From assembly GCA_030278955.1 (NCBI GenBank), contig JAOANR010000003.1, positions 61,497,628-61,561,627 of the forward strand: 64,000 bases of DNA, read 5' to 3'. Under the pieces are notes generated by a model, which was not told where the DNA came from, ran no database searches, and saw only the letters and a list, made by a program, of their open reading frames with translations. Source of the stretch: Hygrophila difformis (taxonomy: Eukaryota; Streptophyta; Magnoliopsida; Lamiales; Acanthaceae). How positions within the stretch are numbered: the stretch's first letter is position 1; every line of letters starts with the position of its first letter. Shown piece after piece: positions 9,830 through 20,184 of this stretch. A program made the translations under genes and the position numbers.

Positions 9830-10695
9830 AAAAGTTCAAAAGTACTCAGAAACAGGATTCTTGTGATATGATCAACAAGCATAGATTTTGTTTTCATGTA
9901 TGTTAGTACCTTCGGAAAAAAAAATCTTCAGTCAGATAAATGGTATTATAATTTTTGCAATATTGCCACCCTTGACCGGGGGAGGGACCGAGGGAGTCTC
10001 TGATAATTGATTATTTTGAATGTGTGGTGATCATTTGAGTTTGTGTGGTCCGTGGGGGAGCCCATCAGCCGGCCCTTATAGATTATCATATCAAAGTAAT
10101 ATTAGTCACCTCATACATAAATTTTTAATCAATATGCAAAAGAAACCAACACGTAACATTTGTAGTTTTGTACTTGGCATGAATCGGACAGAGTTGTTGA
10201 CTTTGAAATTAATGCAGCTAGTCTTCGTTGTTCACCCAGCCGTGGTCATGCCACTGGCACAAAATCAGTCTCTTTCCTTTCCTTGGTTCATTTAAGAAAA
10301 AAAAAATACTTCCTCCCTTCCTTAATAAGTTATACTTCATTTGCATATAGTTGTATTGTTTATTATGTTATAGTATTTTCTAATTTGTGCCATAGAAAAA
10401 GAAGCATTCCTCTATGTTACAAACAAATGTTTTAATTAATTGAGATTTGGGAATAGGTAGGGGTAATGGGGATAGAAATTTCTAATTTATATTTTATCTA
10501 TTATTTTACCACTTTACACTTTTCTGGATCCGCCACTGCAAAAATATATAATACTCCGATGATAACCGATGATTTTGAATGTGAAGTGATCACGAGCCGT
10601 TGAATTTGTGTACTCGGTCTTGGTCGATAACACTTATAAATCATGCATGAAATGGTTGCAGTAAGTGAATCCTCATCAACTTTTCTTGTTGCAAC
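9830..10695. other. Intergenic region upstream of an RLP pseudogene
   Basis: No gene seen. It contains a CATGAATCGGACA..GTTGTTGACTTTGA block at about 10178-10206 that is shared with the RLP3 upstream region (about 19870-19901). It also has an isolated hAT-type end (GGATCCGCCACTGC) near 10526. Confidence 0.4.
10197..10201 (+). promoter_or_regulatory. Candidate W-box in a shared RLP upstream block
   Basis: TTGAC sits inside the 14-mer GTTGTTGACTTTGA, which also occurs at about 1381 and 19888. W-boxes bind WRKY factors and are common upstream of defence genes. The regulatory role is inferred. Confidence 0.3.
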
Positions 10696-10719
10696 TTGAA
10701 ACTCCTCTTATCTTTCAAC

Positions 10720-11660
10720 ATGATCATTGGGAAAGAAATATTTCTAGCTTTGCTCCTAGTTGTTTTATTGATTGTACCAGTCATACCTGGAGCCCTTTTT
10801 AACTCTGAGAACAATGGAGTTAAGTGTCTGCACAGAGAAAGACAAGCACTGCTCCAGTTCAAGGGTGAGCTAATTGATGATCAAAGACAACTCTCCTCCT
10901 GGGAAAATGAAGAGGACTGTTGCCTATGGGAAGGTGTCCATTGTGACAATCAAACTCGTCACATAGTTGATCTGGATTCTGGAACTCTCTGAATTTGCTC
11001 CGCTGAGAGGTAATGCTATCAGCCCTGCTTTGCTTGAATTGGTTGATCTTAATCATCTAGACCTCAGTTTCATCGATTTTAACCTCAGTGAAATTCCTGA
11101 GTTCATTGGATCCCTTGGGAAATTGCAGTATCTGAAACTGAGGTCATGTAATTTTTCTGGTCGTATACCGTCTTCCCTTGGGAATCTGTCCATGTTGTAT
11201 TTTCTGGACCTCAGTAGAAATCAGTATTTGCATGCAGTTTCACCTCTTCATTATTGGCTTTCTAGTCTTCAGTCTTTGGAATTTCCTGATCTCAGTTTTT
11301 TAAATCTCCAATCTGCTGATGTTTGGCTGCAAGCAATACTGAAGCTTCCTATGCTCAAAGAAATTTACTTAAAGAATAGTGGACTGTATATGGTGCCGAG
11401 AACCACTTTAGCTCTGGTGAATTTTTCTGCTTCTCTTGAAGCTCTTGATCTATCAGGTAATAATTTGGATTTCACTACAATTTCTCCTGGGGTTCTTAAC
11501 TTCAGCACTAGCTTGAGTCACGTCGATTTATCTTCTAATGAGGGTGATTGGACCATTCTTGGTGCCTTGAAGAATTTGCGGTCTCTTTCTTCATATGGTC
11601 TTAAAGGCAATATTCCTGATTCTTTGGTGAATTTAAGAATCTGTCATGGATTTAGATAAT
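10720..11660 (+). pseudogene. LRR receptor-like protein, 5' part only, frameshifted
   Basis: The frame from the ATG at 10720 (MIIGKEIF; an in-frame upstream ATG lies at 10696) encodes a signal peptide. It continues into the N-cap, with VKCLHRERQALLQFKGEL and EEDCCLWEGVHC, up to IVDLDS. A frameshift near 10975-10985 moves the rest into another frame, which continues to 11659 with normal LRRs (NHLDLSFIDF, IPEFIGSLGKLQYL, IPSSLGNLSML and more). Homology stops abruptly at about 11640-11660, where the sequence changes to a block resembling the kinase 3' region and then the intergenic repeat at 11680. The LRR island, membrane segment and tail are absent. It is a truncated, frameshifted copy most like the partial gene at 1-348. 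Confidence 0.85.
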
Positions 11661-11679
11661 TACAGGCTCTGAAATTCCA

Positions 11680-11935
11680 CACATGCCTTTGGCCATTTTG
11701 GGGTTGAGTGCAGTGGATCGAGTTGACAAGAATCTTCCAAATTATTACTCTATCATAATTAATTAAAGCCATTCAAGTGGAAGACCCCTGATTTCCATGG
11801 AAGTGCACAAGTATTGGCTTTGGCTGTGGGAGGGAGTCAGTAATTAACGGGTTCAGTTCACACAATCTGTACAAATCGAGGTCCTTAATCTATAAGACCT
11901 TGTTTGACAACTTGGAAGAGGTTTCCGCCTTCTCC
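11680..11935. repeat. Duplicated intergenic block, copy 2 (copy 1 at 1407-1650)
   Basis: It begins CATGCCTTTGGCCATTTTGGGG and follows the same order of blocks as 1407-1650, with indels. It forms the junction between two RLP pseudogenes in opposite orientation. Confidence 0.65.
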
Positions 11936-12920
11936 TTCAAATGTTCAAATCCTGACATATTTGGCAAAGTGCCAAACAGCAAATTGTCACTCAAATCAAT
12001 ACTGTAATCTATCATTGTGGAGTTCCTAATCTTTTCATCAGGTGTGTCAACTCACCTTGTAATTTGTTCTTGGACAGGGAAAAATAAGCTAAGTTACTCA
12101 GATGTTGGTCAAAGAGACTCAACCCCGTCGCCGCCGATTGTCAGATAGATCCAGATGAGAAAGTGACCTTAGATGCCCCAATGCATTCGGGACACTACCC
12201 TTTAGTTGGTTCCTGGAAAGATCTAGATGTAAAAGAGAAACTGAATTTCCCAAAGCACTAGGGATTCTACCTTGAAGTTGGTTCTTGGAAAGATCTAGAT
12301 GGTTAAGAGACAGATTTCGTAAAGTACTCAGGATGCTCTACCTTGAAGGAGATTGTAGGATAGATCTAGATAGGATAGAGATGTGCAGGTTTCCTAAACA
12401 GTTAGGTATGTTAACTTCAATTCCATTAAGGGAGAGATCCAGATAAGAAAGGGGTGTGAAATTCGTAAAGGACTCAGGAATGATACTACCCATACATAAG
12501 ATAATTAGACCCGAGTTTAAGATGAGATGGGGACAAAAGTCTTCAAGAAATCAAGAATCCCCCATTTGAAGACAAATCTATGTTTATAACCTGCAGAGGA
12601 ACTTGTGAGGTGCGCAGAGCAGATGGGAGCGAACAGTCTCCTAAATGAATTTCCTTCACCATTGGAAGTTTGATCATCCCTTGTATCCAACCATTTTGGC
12701 CTTAGTGAGATTAACCGAAGTGAGGTCAGGATATTCCAATGATTCAACACCAGAAAGCCAATCAAGATTGTTTGAATGGACCATGTAGTTGTCTCTAAGG
12801 TCAATAAATTGCAACATGGATAGGTTGGTTAACGACTGCAGTATCATGCATTCCCTTGAAGTAACAAAGACTCGAATTGAGAAATTGTAATTTGCCAAGA
12901 GAACCAATGATTCAGGAACT
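11935..12920 (-). pseudogene. Heavily decayed LRR receptor-like protein remnant
   Basis: Reading right to left on the minus strand gives recognisable but frame-broken LRR text. It includes QSLTNLSMLQFIDLRDNYM, then a DWLSGVESLEYPDLTSVNL segment equivalent to RLP1 residues about 180-200. After several frame changes there is a run of degenerate LRRs related to the SLSHLDLS repeats of RLP1/RLP2. No signal peptide, island, membrane segment or tail remains. It ends at about 12925, where the RLP2 duplicated block starts. Confidence 0.75.
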
Positions 12921-13270
12921 GAAATTTGTAAGATTTGCCTTCTTGTTAGAACATTTAATCACGATGATACACAAAGTCCTATTTCACCATTTAATATAAC
13001 GGCTACATTTAAGTTGGCAGAAACATGAAGTAAAACACAATCGGCCATTTCTTAATCAATCATTGGTGAGGGGACATCAAACCGGCCAGATTCCATGAGC
13101 AATAAACAGAGATTCACACAACATATAAGATAGGATAGAATTTATATTTGAAAAGTTCTATGACAGAAGTTCTTCAATATGCTTATAAGTAGAACACAGA
13201 CAATATTTACAACTCCTACACCTCCTTAAAAGCACAAAGTAAGAACATTTGTACGGAAACGTTTAGCCTA

Positions 13271-16200
13271 CTAATGCGCCGAATTTGAATTTTGAGAATA
13301 CCTTTGCAAACGTCTCTTATTCAGGTGTATCTTGACATATAACCAGTCCTCCGCCACAGTGAACCCTTTGGTAATCGCAAGATTCCATCTCTTACTCAAG
13401 TATAAAGTTCCAAATACTCCCCAAAAGCAAGGAATGAATCCACATGCCATGCTGATGTAAAACTCTCTTGTTTTGAGCATATTCTCCTGCTCTGTCTTTT
13501 TTGCCCTGTCAACAAATGATGGCTTCGTTGGCATCCCAACGTCTTCAGGACAAGGTCTGGATACAATAGGAGGACCACAGAGTGCCGGATTTCCAATGTA
13601 AGAAGAAGCATTGAAAGTATCCATGTGAGTACCCTGTGGGATTTTGCCAGACAAGTTGTTGTATGACAGGTCCAAAACTCCAAGGTGACTCAATTTGGAA
13701 AGGGTGGAAGGAATCTTTCCGGAAAGCTTGTTTTGAGACAAATCAAGAAAGTTCAGAAGTTCAAGTCGGTTGATGTCGTCTGGAATGGATCCAATCAAGT
13801 TGTTCATCGAAAGATTCAAGGCGACAAGCCCTTCCAGGGTTGTAATTTCATGAGGAATTTCTCCAGAGAAATTATTACTAGCAAAATCTATGACTTTCAC
13901 CAACCAAAGAGTGTTTCTGTACTCAGCAAGCTTTCCTTTCCAAATTATACCAGCACTATCTTGGAAGCTTGTCCAACGATATAGATGTGACCAAATTTCA
14001 AGAAAGCTTGGGTTGAAATTTGATTTTGAACTCATGAAGGTGAAATTGTTGATGCAGTTTGGTATGGAACCAGAAATATTATTAACAGAAATGTCCAGCA
14101 CTTGAATTTTCGTAAGATGACATAAAGTCGAAGGAACACTTCCATTGAGTTGGTTGGATTTTAGGTTCAAAACGATCAAATCAGGCATGCTTTCTCCTAA
14201 CCAACTGGGTATGGCTCCATAAAATTTGTTCTCTCCAAGATGAAGTGAGATCAAGCCACCACAACTACCCAAGAACCTCGGAATGTCTCCTGTGAAGCTG
14301 TTGTTCCTCAAATACAATGAAATAATACTGCATCCAGTGCTGTGTGCTTCAATGATTCCAGAGAAATTATTATTTGCCAAGTTAACATAAAATGTACCCG
14401 TCAAATTCGTGAAGCAATCAGCAGAGATAGGTCCGGATAATAAGTTGTCTGAGACATCAAGAACAAACAGGGATCTAGGCCCATCTTTGCAAAGGTTGAT
14501 AATTGAACCAGAAAATTTATTTCTTGAAAAATTGATGTCGCTCAGAGACAATGGGGGCATGTGTGGCAGTGTACCAGTGAACTGATTAAAGCTCAAGTCC
14601 AATGCCGTAAGGCGAATGAATCTGGATGACAAATCAGGAAGAGCACCATGTATGTCATTATGTGACATATTCAGATACCCAAGCTTGAGAGTATTATCCC
14701 AGAACCAATCTGGAATGGTATCCGAGATTTTGGCATTGGAAATGTCAAGATATGTGAGATTTCTGAAAATTTGGAGCCATTTGGGGAAACCTGGCCCCAA
14801 TCTACAATCTCTCAAAACTAGCTCACCCAATTGGAAAGGCGGATTCCAAGAAGAATTTATTCTTAGACTCAGATTGGAGTTGAGAGATATGTTGAGTGAA
14901 TACAGCCGCGAAAGATTAAACAGATGAGCTTCAGAGATTAAACCATCCAAGTGGTTTGAACCAATATGTAAGAAGGCCAAGTTGGAAAGATACCCTATAC
15001 TTTCAGGCAAAGAACCATTGAACATGTTGTCATTTAAATATAACCTCCTTAATGACAAACAAGATGACAGATCAGGTATCCTTCCATTAAGCTTATTTTT
15101 CGACAAATCTAGAAATTCAAGATTGGGAAGCTTAAACTCCACTCCTCCAATTGATCCATTCAATTGATTGCCATTGAGTTTCAATTCCCACAAACTCTGA
15201 AATCTAGACATATTTGGCAAAGAACCAAAGAGTGAATTCTCACTCAAATCAATCCTGATTAACGATGTGGAATTCCATAGGTGCATCAATATATGTGTCA
15301 AGTCTTTTTCTAACTTGTTCTGACTCAAATCCAGATATGTTAAGCTACTCAAATGCTCATCAAGAAACGCAACTTGCAGTTGATTATTGGACAGATCAAG
15401 ACGGGAAAGGGACTTGAGATTGCCCAAAGACCGGGGGATGATACCTTGTAATTGGTTGTCTGACAGATCAAGATAGGAAAGAGACATTAGACTTCCCAAA
15501 GCACTCGGGATGCTACCTCGAAGTTGATTTTTAGAGAGAGCAAGATGGGAAAGAGACACTAGATTTCCTAAAGCACTAGGGATGCTACCTTGAAGTTCAT
15601 TTTGTGAAAGATCGAGATGGGAAAGAGACCTCAGATTTCCCAGAGTGCTTGGGATGCTTGCATTTTGCAGGCGATTGTTGGAAAGATCAAGGTGTGAAAG
15701 AGAGATTAGATTTATCAAATCATTGAAGATGCCACCTTGTAATTGATTGTTGGACAGATCAAGATAGGTAAGTGACATCAGATTTGCTGAAATGTTGTGG
15801 ATGTTCTCTTGAAAAATATCATTATTTGAGACATCAAGGTAAGAAAGGTTGGTTAAATTTCCAAAGGACTCTGGAAAGTAGCCTGTAAGATTATTAGAAC
15901 TGAGGTCAAGGTGAGAAAGTGATCTACAATACTTCAAAGTATCAAGGATTGCCCAAGTAACATTGACATTCTGAGATAGATCAATGTAACTCAAACTATG
16001 GCTAATGTTAGCGAGTGCCAAAGGACTTAGTGAGGAGGGTGAAACAGATGGAAGTGAACACTGTCTCAAGTGAATTTCTTTCACCTTTGGAAGATCGATT
16101 ACAACTTCTAACCACGTACTCGCTCCGCTAAGATTGATTTCACTGAGGTTGAGATATTCCAAGGATGGAAAACCAGAAGAATGCCAACCAAGGTTAGAAC

Positions 16201-16615
16201 GGGCATCCCTATTGTTACTGAGGTCAAGAAATTCCAACATGGATAGGTTTTGGAGTGAATCTGGGATTACACCCTCAAAGTTACAAGAAGCCAAATTGAG
16301 ATACTTTAAATTGCCAAGGGAACCAATGAACTCAGGAATATGGCTTCCACTAAAATCAACAGACTTGAGGTCTAAATGATTAAGCTCACCCAATTGAAGC
16401 AAAGAAGGGCTAATCATCGTACCTCCCAAGAAAGGAAATCTGTAAACCCGAGAGAGATCCAGAGCAACAACGCTATTTGTCTGGTTGTCACACAGAATAC
16501 CTCCCCACTGGCAGCAGTCTGTTCCATTCTTCCAGGAAGACAGGATACCGGCATCATCAATTAGCCCAGCCTTGAATTCCAGCAGCGCTTGGCTTTCCCT
16601 CTGCAGACACTGCAA
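13271..16615 (-). CDS. LRR receptor-like protein RLP2 (EIX-type), signal peptide frame lost
   Basis: An open frame of about 1114 codons is a close paralogue of RLP1: N-cap (CLQRESQALLEFKAG, CCQWGGILC), LRR array, WKGKLAEY island, four LRRs, GNPALCGPP, a membrane segment (about 1052-1074) and a full basic tail after DWLYVKI. The tail contains YVKI, a YxxPhi motif of the kind reported as needed for EIX2 endocytosis. There is no usable ATG at the start: the frame opens with TTG at 16615. The ancestral ATG is at about 16676, but RLP2 lacks 44 nt found in RLP1 between GATCATTGCAG and TGTCTGCAG, so its signal peptide is out of frame with the ectodomain. Unless an unseen upstream exon supplies a start, this copy cannot be secreted. 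It could be called a pseudogene, but the remaining 3.3 kb shows no stop. Confidence 0.8.
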   Translation of the reverse strand: MQCLQRESQALLEFKAGLIDDAGILSSWKNGTDCCQWGGILCDNQTNSVVALDLSRVYRFPFLGGTMISPSLLQLGELNHLDLKSVDFSGSHIPEFIGSLGNLKYLNLASCNFEGVIPDSLQNLSMLEFLDLSNNRDARSNLGWHSSGFPSLEYLNLSEINLSGASTWLEVVIDLPKVKEIHLRQCSLPSVSPSSLSPLALANISHSLSYIDLSQNVNVTWAILDTLKYCRSLSHLDLSSNNLTGYFPESFGNLTNLSYLDVSNNDIFQENIHNISANLMSLTYLDLSNNQLQGGIFNDLINLISLSHLDLSNNRLQNASIPSTLGNLRSLSHLDLSQNELQGSIPSALGNLVSLSHLALSKNQLRGSIPSALGSLMSLSYLDLSDNQLQGIIPRSLGNLKSLSRLDLSNNQLQVAFLDEHLSSLTYLDLSQNKLEKDLTHILMHLWNSTSLIRIDLSENSLFGSLPNMSRFQSLWELKLNGNQLNGSIGGVEFKLPNLEFLDLSKNKLNGRIPDLSSCLSLRRLYLNDNMFNGSLPESIGYLSNLAFLHIGSNHLDGLISEAHLFNLSRLYSLNISLNSNLSLRINSSWNPPFQLGELVLRDCRLGPGFPKWLQIFRNLTYLDISNAKISDTIPDWFWDNTLKLGYLNMSHNDIHGALPDLSSRFIRLTALDLSFNQFTGTLPHMPPLSLSDINFSRNKFSGSIINLCKDGPRSLFVLDVSDNLLSGPISADCFTNLTGTFYVNLANNNFSGIIEAHSTGCSIISLYLRNNSFTGDIPRFLGSCGGLISLHLGENKFYGAIPSWLGESMPDLIVLNLKSNQLNGSVPSTLCHLTKIQVLDISVNNISGSIPNCINNFTFMSSKSNFNPSFLEIWSHLYRWTSFQDSAGIIWKGKLAEYRNTLWLVKVIDFASNNFSGEIPHEITTLEGLVALNLSMNNLIGSIPDDINRLELLNFLDLSQNKLSGKIPSTLSKLSHLGVLDLSYNNLSGKIPQGTHMDTFNASSYIGNPALCGPPIVSRPCPEDVGMPTKPSFVDRAKKTEQENMLKTREFYISMACGFIPCFWGVFGTLYLSKRWNLAITKGFTVAEDWLYVKIHLNKRRLQRYSQNSNSAH

Positions 16616-16766
16616 TGATCAGAATAATGTAAGTAGTTTGAGAAGGAAGAAATATTTTGGGGGGGATAAAATTCATGTTTTAGGCTATGTTTGCAGGAAC
16701 TAAGATGGATGAAGAAAGGAGGATTCTTGGCACGTGAGTCCGTGACAGATGCTCCATGCATCACCT

Positions 16767-16772
16767 GTTTAT
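16767..16772 (-). promoter_or_regulatory. TATA box of RLP2
   Basis: TATAAA on the minus strand, homologous in position to the RLP1 TATA box at 6917-6924. Confidence 0.45.
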
Positions 16773-17224
16773 ATTAACAAGAAGCGCGTGGACGAGTTCA
16801 AACCTGTTAACAAATTTGGCCACATAAGTCACCCATTAAGCCCACTGGTAATAACTATGTTTATGAACTAAATATTACACCTGCTGGCTGAAAACTGTGC
16901 GTTTCCCATTGTTTTCAGAAGATGCTTTGACTTGTGTGGCAGCCCGTGTGTTTCATTTCATTATACTTATACTTATACTAGTGGCGTGGACTCTCCTTTG
17001 ATGAGTATATAACCCAACATAGAGTCAACGCTACGGATTTAATTATTTCATCGTATGCATTATTATATTGTTATTCTTAATAAGGGTGCATTTATAGTCC
17101 AACAGATTTTGTTTTCTTTGGGAAATATATACATCATCTAAATTACGTAAAGAGGACACACCGATTCCACCGTGATAATATAGTCTATTCACATTTTTTC
17201 CCCAAATTCATGAAACTGTAATAC

Positions 17225-17336
17225 CTGAAGGGGTTGGGAATTTGGCCACCGATAGCAAATTCTCCAATTCGATCTCCGTTCACCATCACCATCATCAGGT
17301 ACCAAATCTGGAAATTTCCTTTGAGCGGTTCATCAA
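17225..17336 (-). other. Exon-like segment of unknown gene, copy B
   Basis: Counterpart of 7330-7445 with conserved acceptor (TTTCCGTGCAG) and donor (CAG|GTATTA) but 4 nt shorter. In one frame it reads MVNGDRIGEFAIGGQIPNPF. I do not recognise it. Confidence 0.3.
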
Positions 17337-17836
17337 CTGCACGGAAATCCACAGGGAAACAAATGTTGCCATTAAAGAAAGATCAAGAGAACAAAAACAC
17401 AATAGAAGTATATCAGAAACTATAGCAGCCCTTTCTCCATCAATCTTTAAAATCGCTTGATGGCTTCTGCAGAGTTCGGAAGCAATGAAAAGAGGAATTG
17501 AATAACCGTTGTTGAATTTCATTGATGGAAGTTTGTTACAGCAAAATGTGAAGAACAAAAGTGCTTAAATACCTAACAAAAGCGCGCACACGCTTTAGCC
17601 TAACGGATCAAAAAATAACTAACAATAACAATAAAGAAACAAATGGCCCACTACAACTAAAGGAGAGGCCCAATACACTGAAAGCCCAAAGGCCCAATAA
17701 CATCTCAGCCTATGCCTGCATTTGATCTTCTGCCGCATGCATGCTTCATTTACTCATATTCATATATTACCGGTATAATTCAGTCTTCATTATTTTTGAC
17801 CAACTCTTGAGACTTGAGAGATCCTTAGATTATGAA

Positions 17837-18533
17837 TAGGGGTGATTAATGAGTATTGCTACTCGACTTGGAACTTGGCTCGAAAAAAATTCGACTCGTA
17901 CTCGATTATTATTACTCAACTCAAGCGAGCTTGAGCTCGTATCAAGTCAAGCTCTAGTATTTTAGTACTCGAGCATTTGAGCTCGACTCGACTCGATAAC
18001 ACTTGACACACATTTTAATTAATTTTCATTTCATACTTTTCCTCACACCCCCACTCTATATCACATTAGAAAATATGTCACTTATTTAAAATATCTAAAT
18101 GAGAAAAATAGTCACTCTTAAAAAATTAAAATATTCTCATTTTTAAAGAATTTTATTCTATCTTAATTGTACAATAACAAACACAATATTCAAATATCAA
18201 ATTGAATTGTGTCTTTTAGGCTATGGTTAAAAATTCAAAATCAAATGTTATAAGAAAAAAAATAAAATAAAATTCAAACTTAAGCTACAGACTTGAGCTC
18301 GAGCTCAGCAGAAAAATAAAAAAATAAAAAATAGAAAAAAAAAACTCGTGAGCTACTCGAACTCGATGATATCCGAGCTCGAACTCGAACTCACGATACT
18401 CGAACTCGATGATATCCGAGCTCGAACTCAAACTCACGATACTCGAACTCAAGCTCAAACTCGAATATATGCGGTCAAACTAAAACTCAAGTACCACAAT
18501 ACTCGAGCTCGACTCAACTTGATAACACCCCTA
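17837..18533. mobile_element. CTCGA-rich hAT MITE, 697 bp
   Basis: The termini are TAGGGGTGATTAATGAG on the left and ..TTGATAACACCCCTA on the right. The flanks are ATTATGAA (17829-17836) and ATTATAAA (18534-18541), a 7/8 match as expected for an 8-bp hAT target duplication with one mutation. The interior is packed with CTCGA, GAGCTCGA and ACTCGAACTCGATGATATCC units. No transposase is present. The element at 46848-47619 belongs to the same type. Confidence 0.75.
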
Positions 18534-18557
18534 ATTATAAATTGTTTTACTTGCAAG

Positions 18558-19752
18558 CAGTGGCGGAACTACTTCTTCGCCAAGGTGGTCATCTGACGCA
18601 CCTCAATTTTCAATTTTTTTTTTTTTTGTGTTGTGTGTGTGTGGATGGGCGGGCCACGTTCTGGAGCAGAAATGGAGGCGAAGGCAAGCCAGCGAGATGG
18701 AGAAGATGATAATGACAGGCGGCGGCTGGAGATGAGGATTCGCCGGCAAAGCAGCTGGCCGGATCTGGGAGATAGACAGCCGGAGTTGATAGTGGAGAAG
18801 GTGACCGGAGGATTGGAGTTGCTGGCCGCCGTCGTGAAGACTTGCCGGCGACGGAGATGGGCTTGCCGGAGATGATGGCTGGACATGGTGAAGATGGTGA
18901 TGCCGACAGGTTGCTGCTGTTGCCATTTCCAATTCTGAAATTAGAGATTTGCGGAGGAAGACACATATGAGTCCCACCTACAATCTAGTTATTTATTATT
19001 ATTTTTTTTTTATTTGGGGAGTTTATATGTACATACATAAATACTTATATTTTTATATTTCTTTTATTTTGCTTTTTCCAGCACAAATGTAATAAAATTA
19101 TAAAGTTGAAGTATTTTTAGTGGTATAGATTTTCAGTTGAGAGTTAAATGATATTTTGACAACACCAACATCGAGTTGCTTGGATTGATTGCTTGTTTTG
19201 ATCCAAGTAAATCATTTGCTGCATTTGATAAGAAGACTGTGATCAAGTTGGCTATAATTAATCCATATGAGTTTTCTGATGATGCACTAATGCTTGAAAA
19301 CCAATTTGAGAACTATATTAGGGATGGGAGAAATGATCCCGACTTCTCCGATTTGGTTATACTAGTGGATTTGCTAAGAAATTGGTTGAAAAGAACAAGG
19401 ACGAAACTTATCAATTAGTGTATTTGTTGATCAAATTATTCTTAATTTTTTCCGTGGCAACTGCGACAGTAGAAAGGGTATTTTCTGCAATGAAAATTGT
19501 CAAATCTGAGTTACGTAATCGGATGGGTGATGAAATATTGAATGGTTCTTTATTTTCTTTTGTTGTAAAAAGAATTATTCGATGAGGTAATTGTAGATGA
19601 AGTCATGAATTATTTTCAAGAAATATCGGTACGTCGAAGAGTATTTAATTATCATTTGAACGATAAAAAATATAGTTTGATTATTGTTGCGTAATATTTT
19701 AATTTTGCTTAAATTCCGACCACCCTGGACTGGAATCCTAGTTCCGTCACTG
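18558..19752 (+). mobile_element. hAT transposon, 1195 bp, with decayed transposase
   Basis: The termini are CAGTGGCGGAACTA and TAGTTCCGTCACTG. The flanks are perfect 8-bp duplications CTTGCAAG at 18550-18557 and 19753-19760. The interior holds a GC-rich island (about 18620-18960) and the C-terminal remnant of a hAT transposase (19176-19585). The element is internally deleted compared with autonomous hATs of about 3-4 kb. Confidence 0.9.
19176..19585 (+). pseudogene. hAT transposase C-terminal remnant (dimerisation region)
   Basis: Two overlapping plus-strand frames join by a frameshift near 19382-19418. The second reads LLIKLFLIFSVATATVERVFSAMKIVKSELRNRMG in order. The ATATVERVFSAMKIVK..LRNRMGD part is the hallmark of the hAT C-terminal dimerisation domain in plant transposases of the zinc-finger MYM-related group. 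The N-terminal zinc finger and catalytic core are missing, so it is not functional. Confidence 0.85.
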
Positions 19753-20002
19753 CTTGCAAGTGAAAAGTGGGCATGACTTAATGTGGAAAATGAAAAGGGT
19801 GGAGAAGCAACCCGATTGTTGCTCCATTGATTATGCAGAAGAAATATGAACACGTAATATTTAGTACTTCGCATGAATCGGACAAAGTTGTTGACTTTGA
19901 CATTAAAGTTGCTAGTCTTCGTTCCCCCAGTCGTGTCCCCAACAGAAAAAGCAAAAAACAAATCAATTCAAACAAGAGCTAAATTCTTATTACCAAAAAA
20001 AA

Positions 20003-20039
<37 letters not shown>

Positions 20040-20184
20040 GGAACATAATGCTTTCATCCAATCCTTCACAATATAAGAAGATGACACAACGCATCGAGGA
20101 TCGGATGTGATATGCAAGTCCTCTCGTTGACATATCCGATCCTACGTTTTCTGTAAACTTAGCATTCAACATACATACAACCAA
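19753..20184 (+). promoter_or_regulatory. RLP3 upstream region
   Basis: About 430 bp between the hAT element and the RLP3 start. It contains two adjacent W-box cores, TTGAC at 19891-19895 and 19897-19901, inside a block shared with other RLP upstream regions. An AAT microsatellite lies at about 20007-20038, and a TATAAG box at 20072-20077 is about 108 bp before the ATG. The hAT insertion lies about 430 bp upstream of the RLP3 ATG. Confidence 0.45.

Larger units (their letters stand above)
12925..17450. repeat. Segmental duplication, copy B (RLP2 block)
   Basis: Counterpart of 3012-7560: 3' flank, RLP2, promoter and exon-like segment in the same order. The 3' flank keeps the GTGAGGGGACATCAAACCGG block at about the same distance from the stop codon as in copy A. 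Confidence 0.85.

Noticed and set aside
16561..16764. Minus-strand frame of 67 codons upstream of RLP2 as a replacement first exon
   Set aside because: It overlaps the shifted signal-peptide region, has no donor site that would join it in frame to the N-cap, and includes the promoter.
18569..18977. Several overlapping open frames on both strands rich in H, S, P and R
   Set aside because: A by-product of the GC-rich island in the hAT element. No frame shows a domain.
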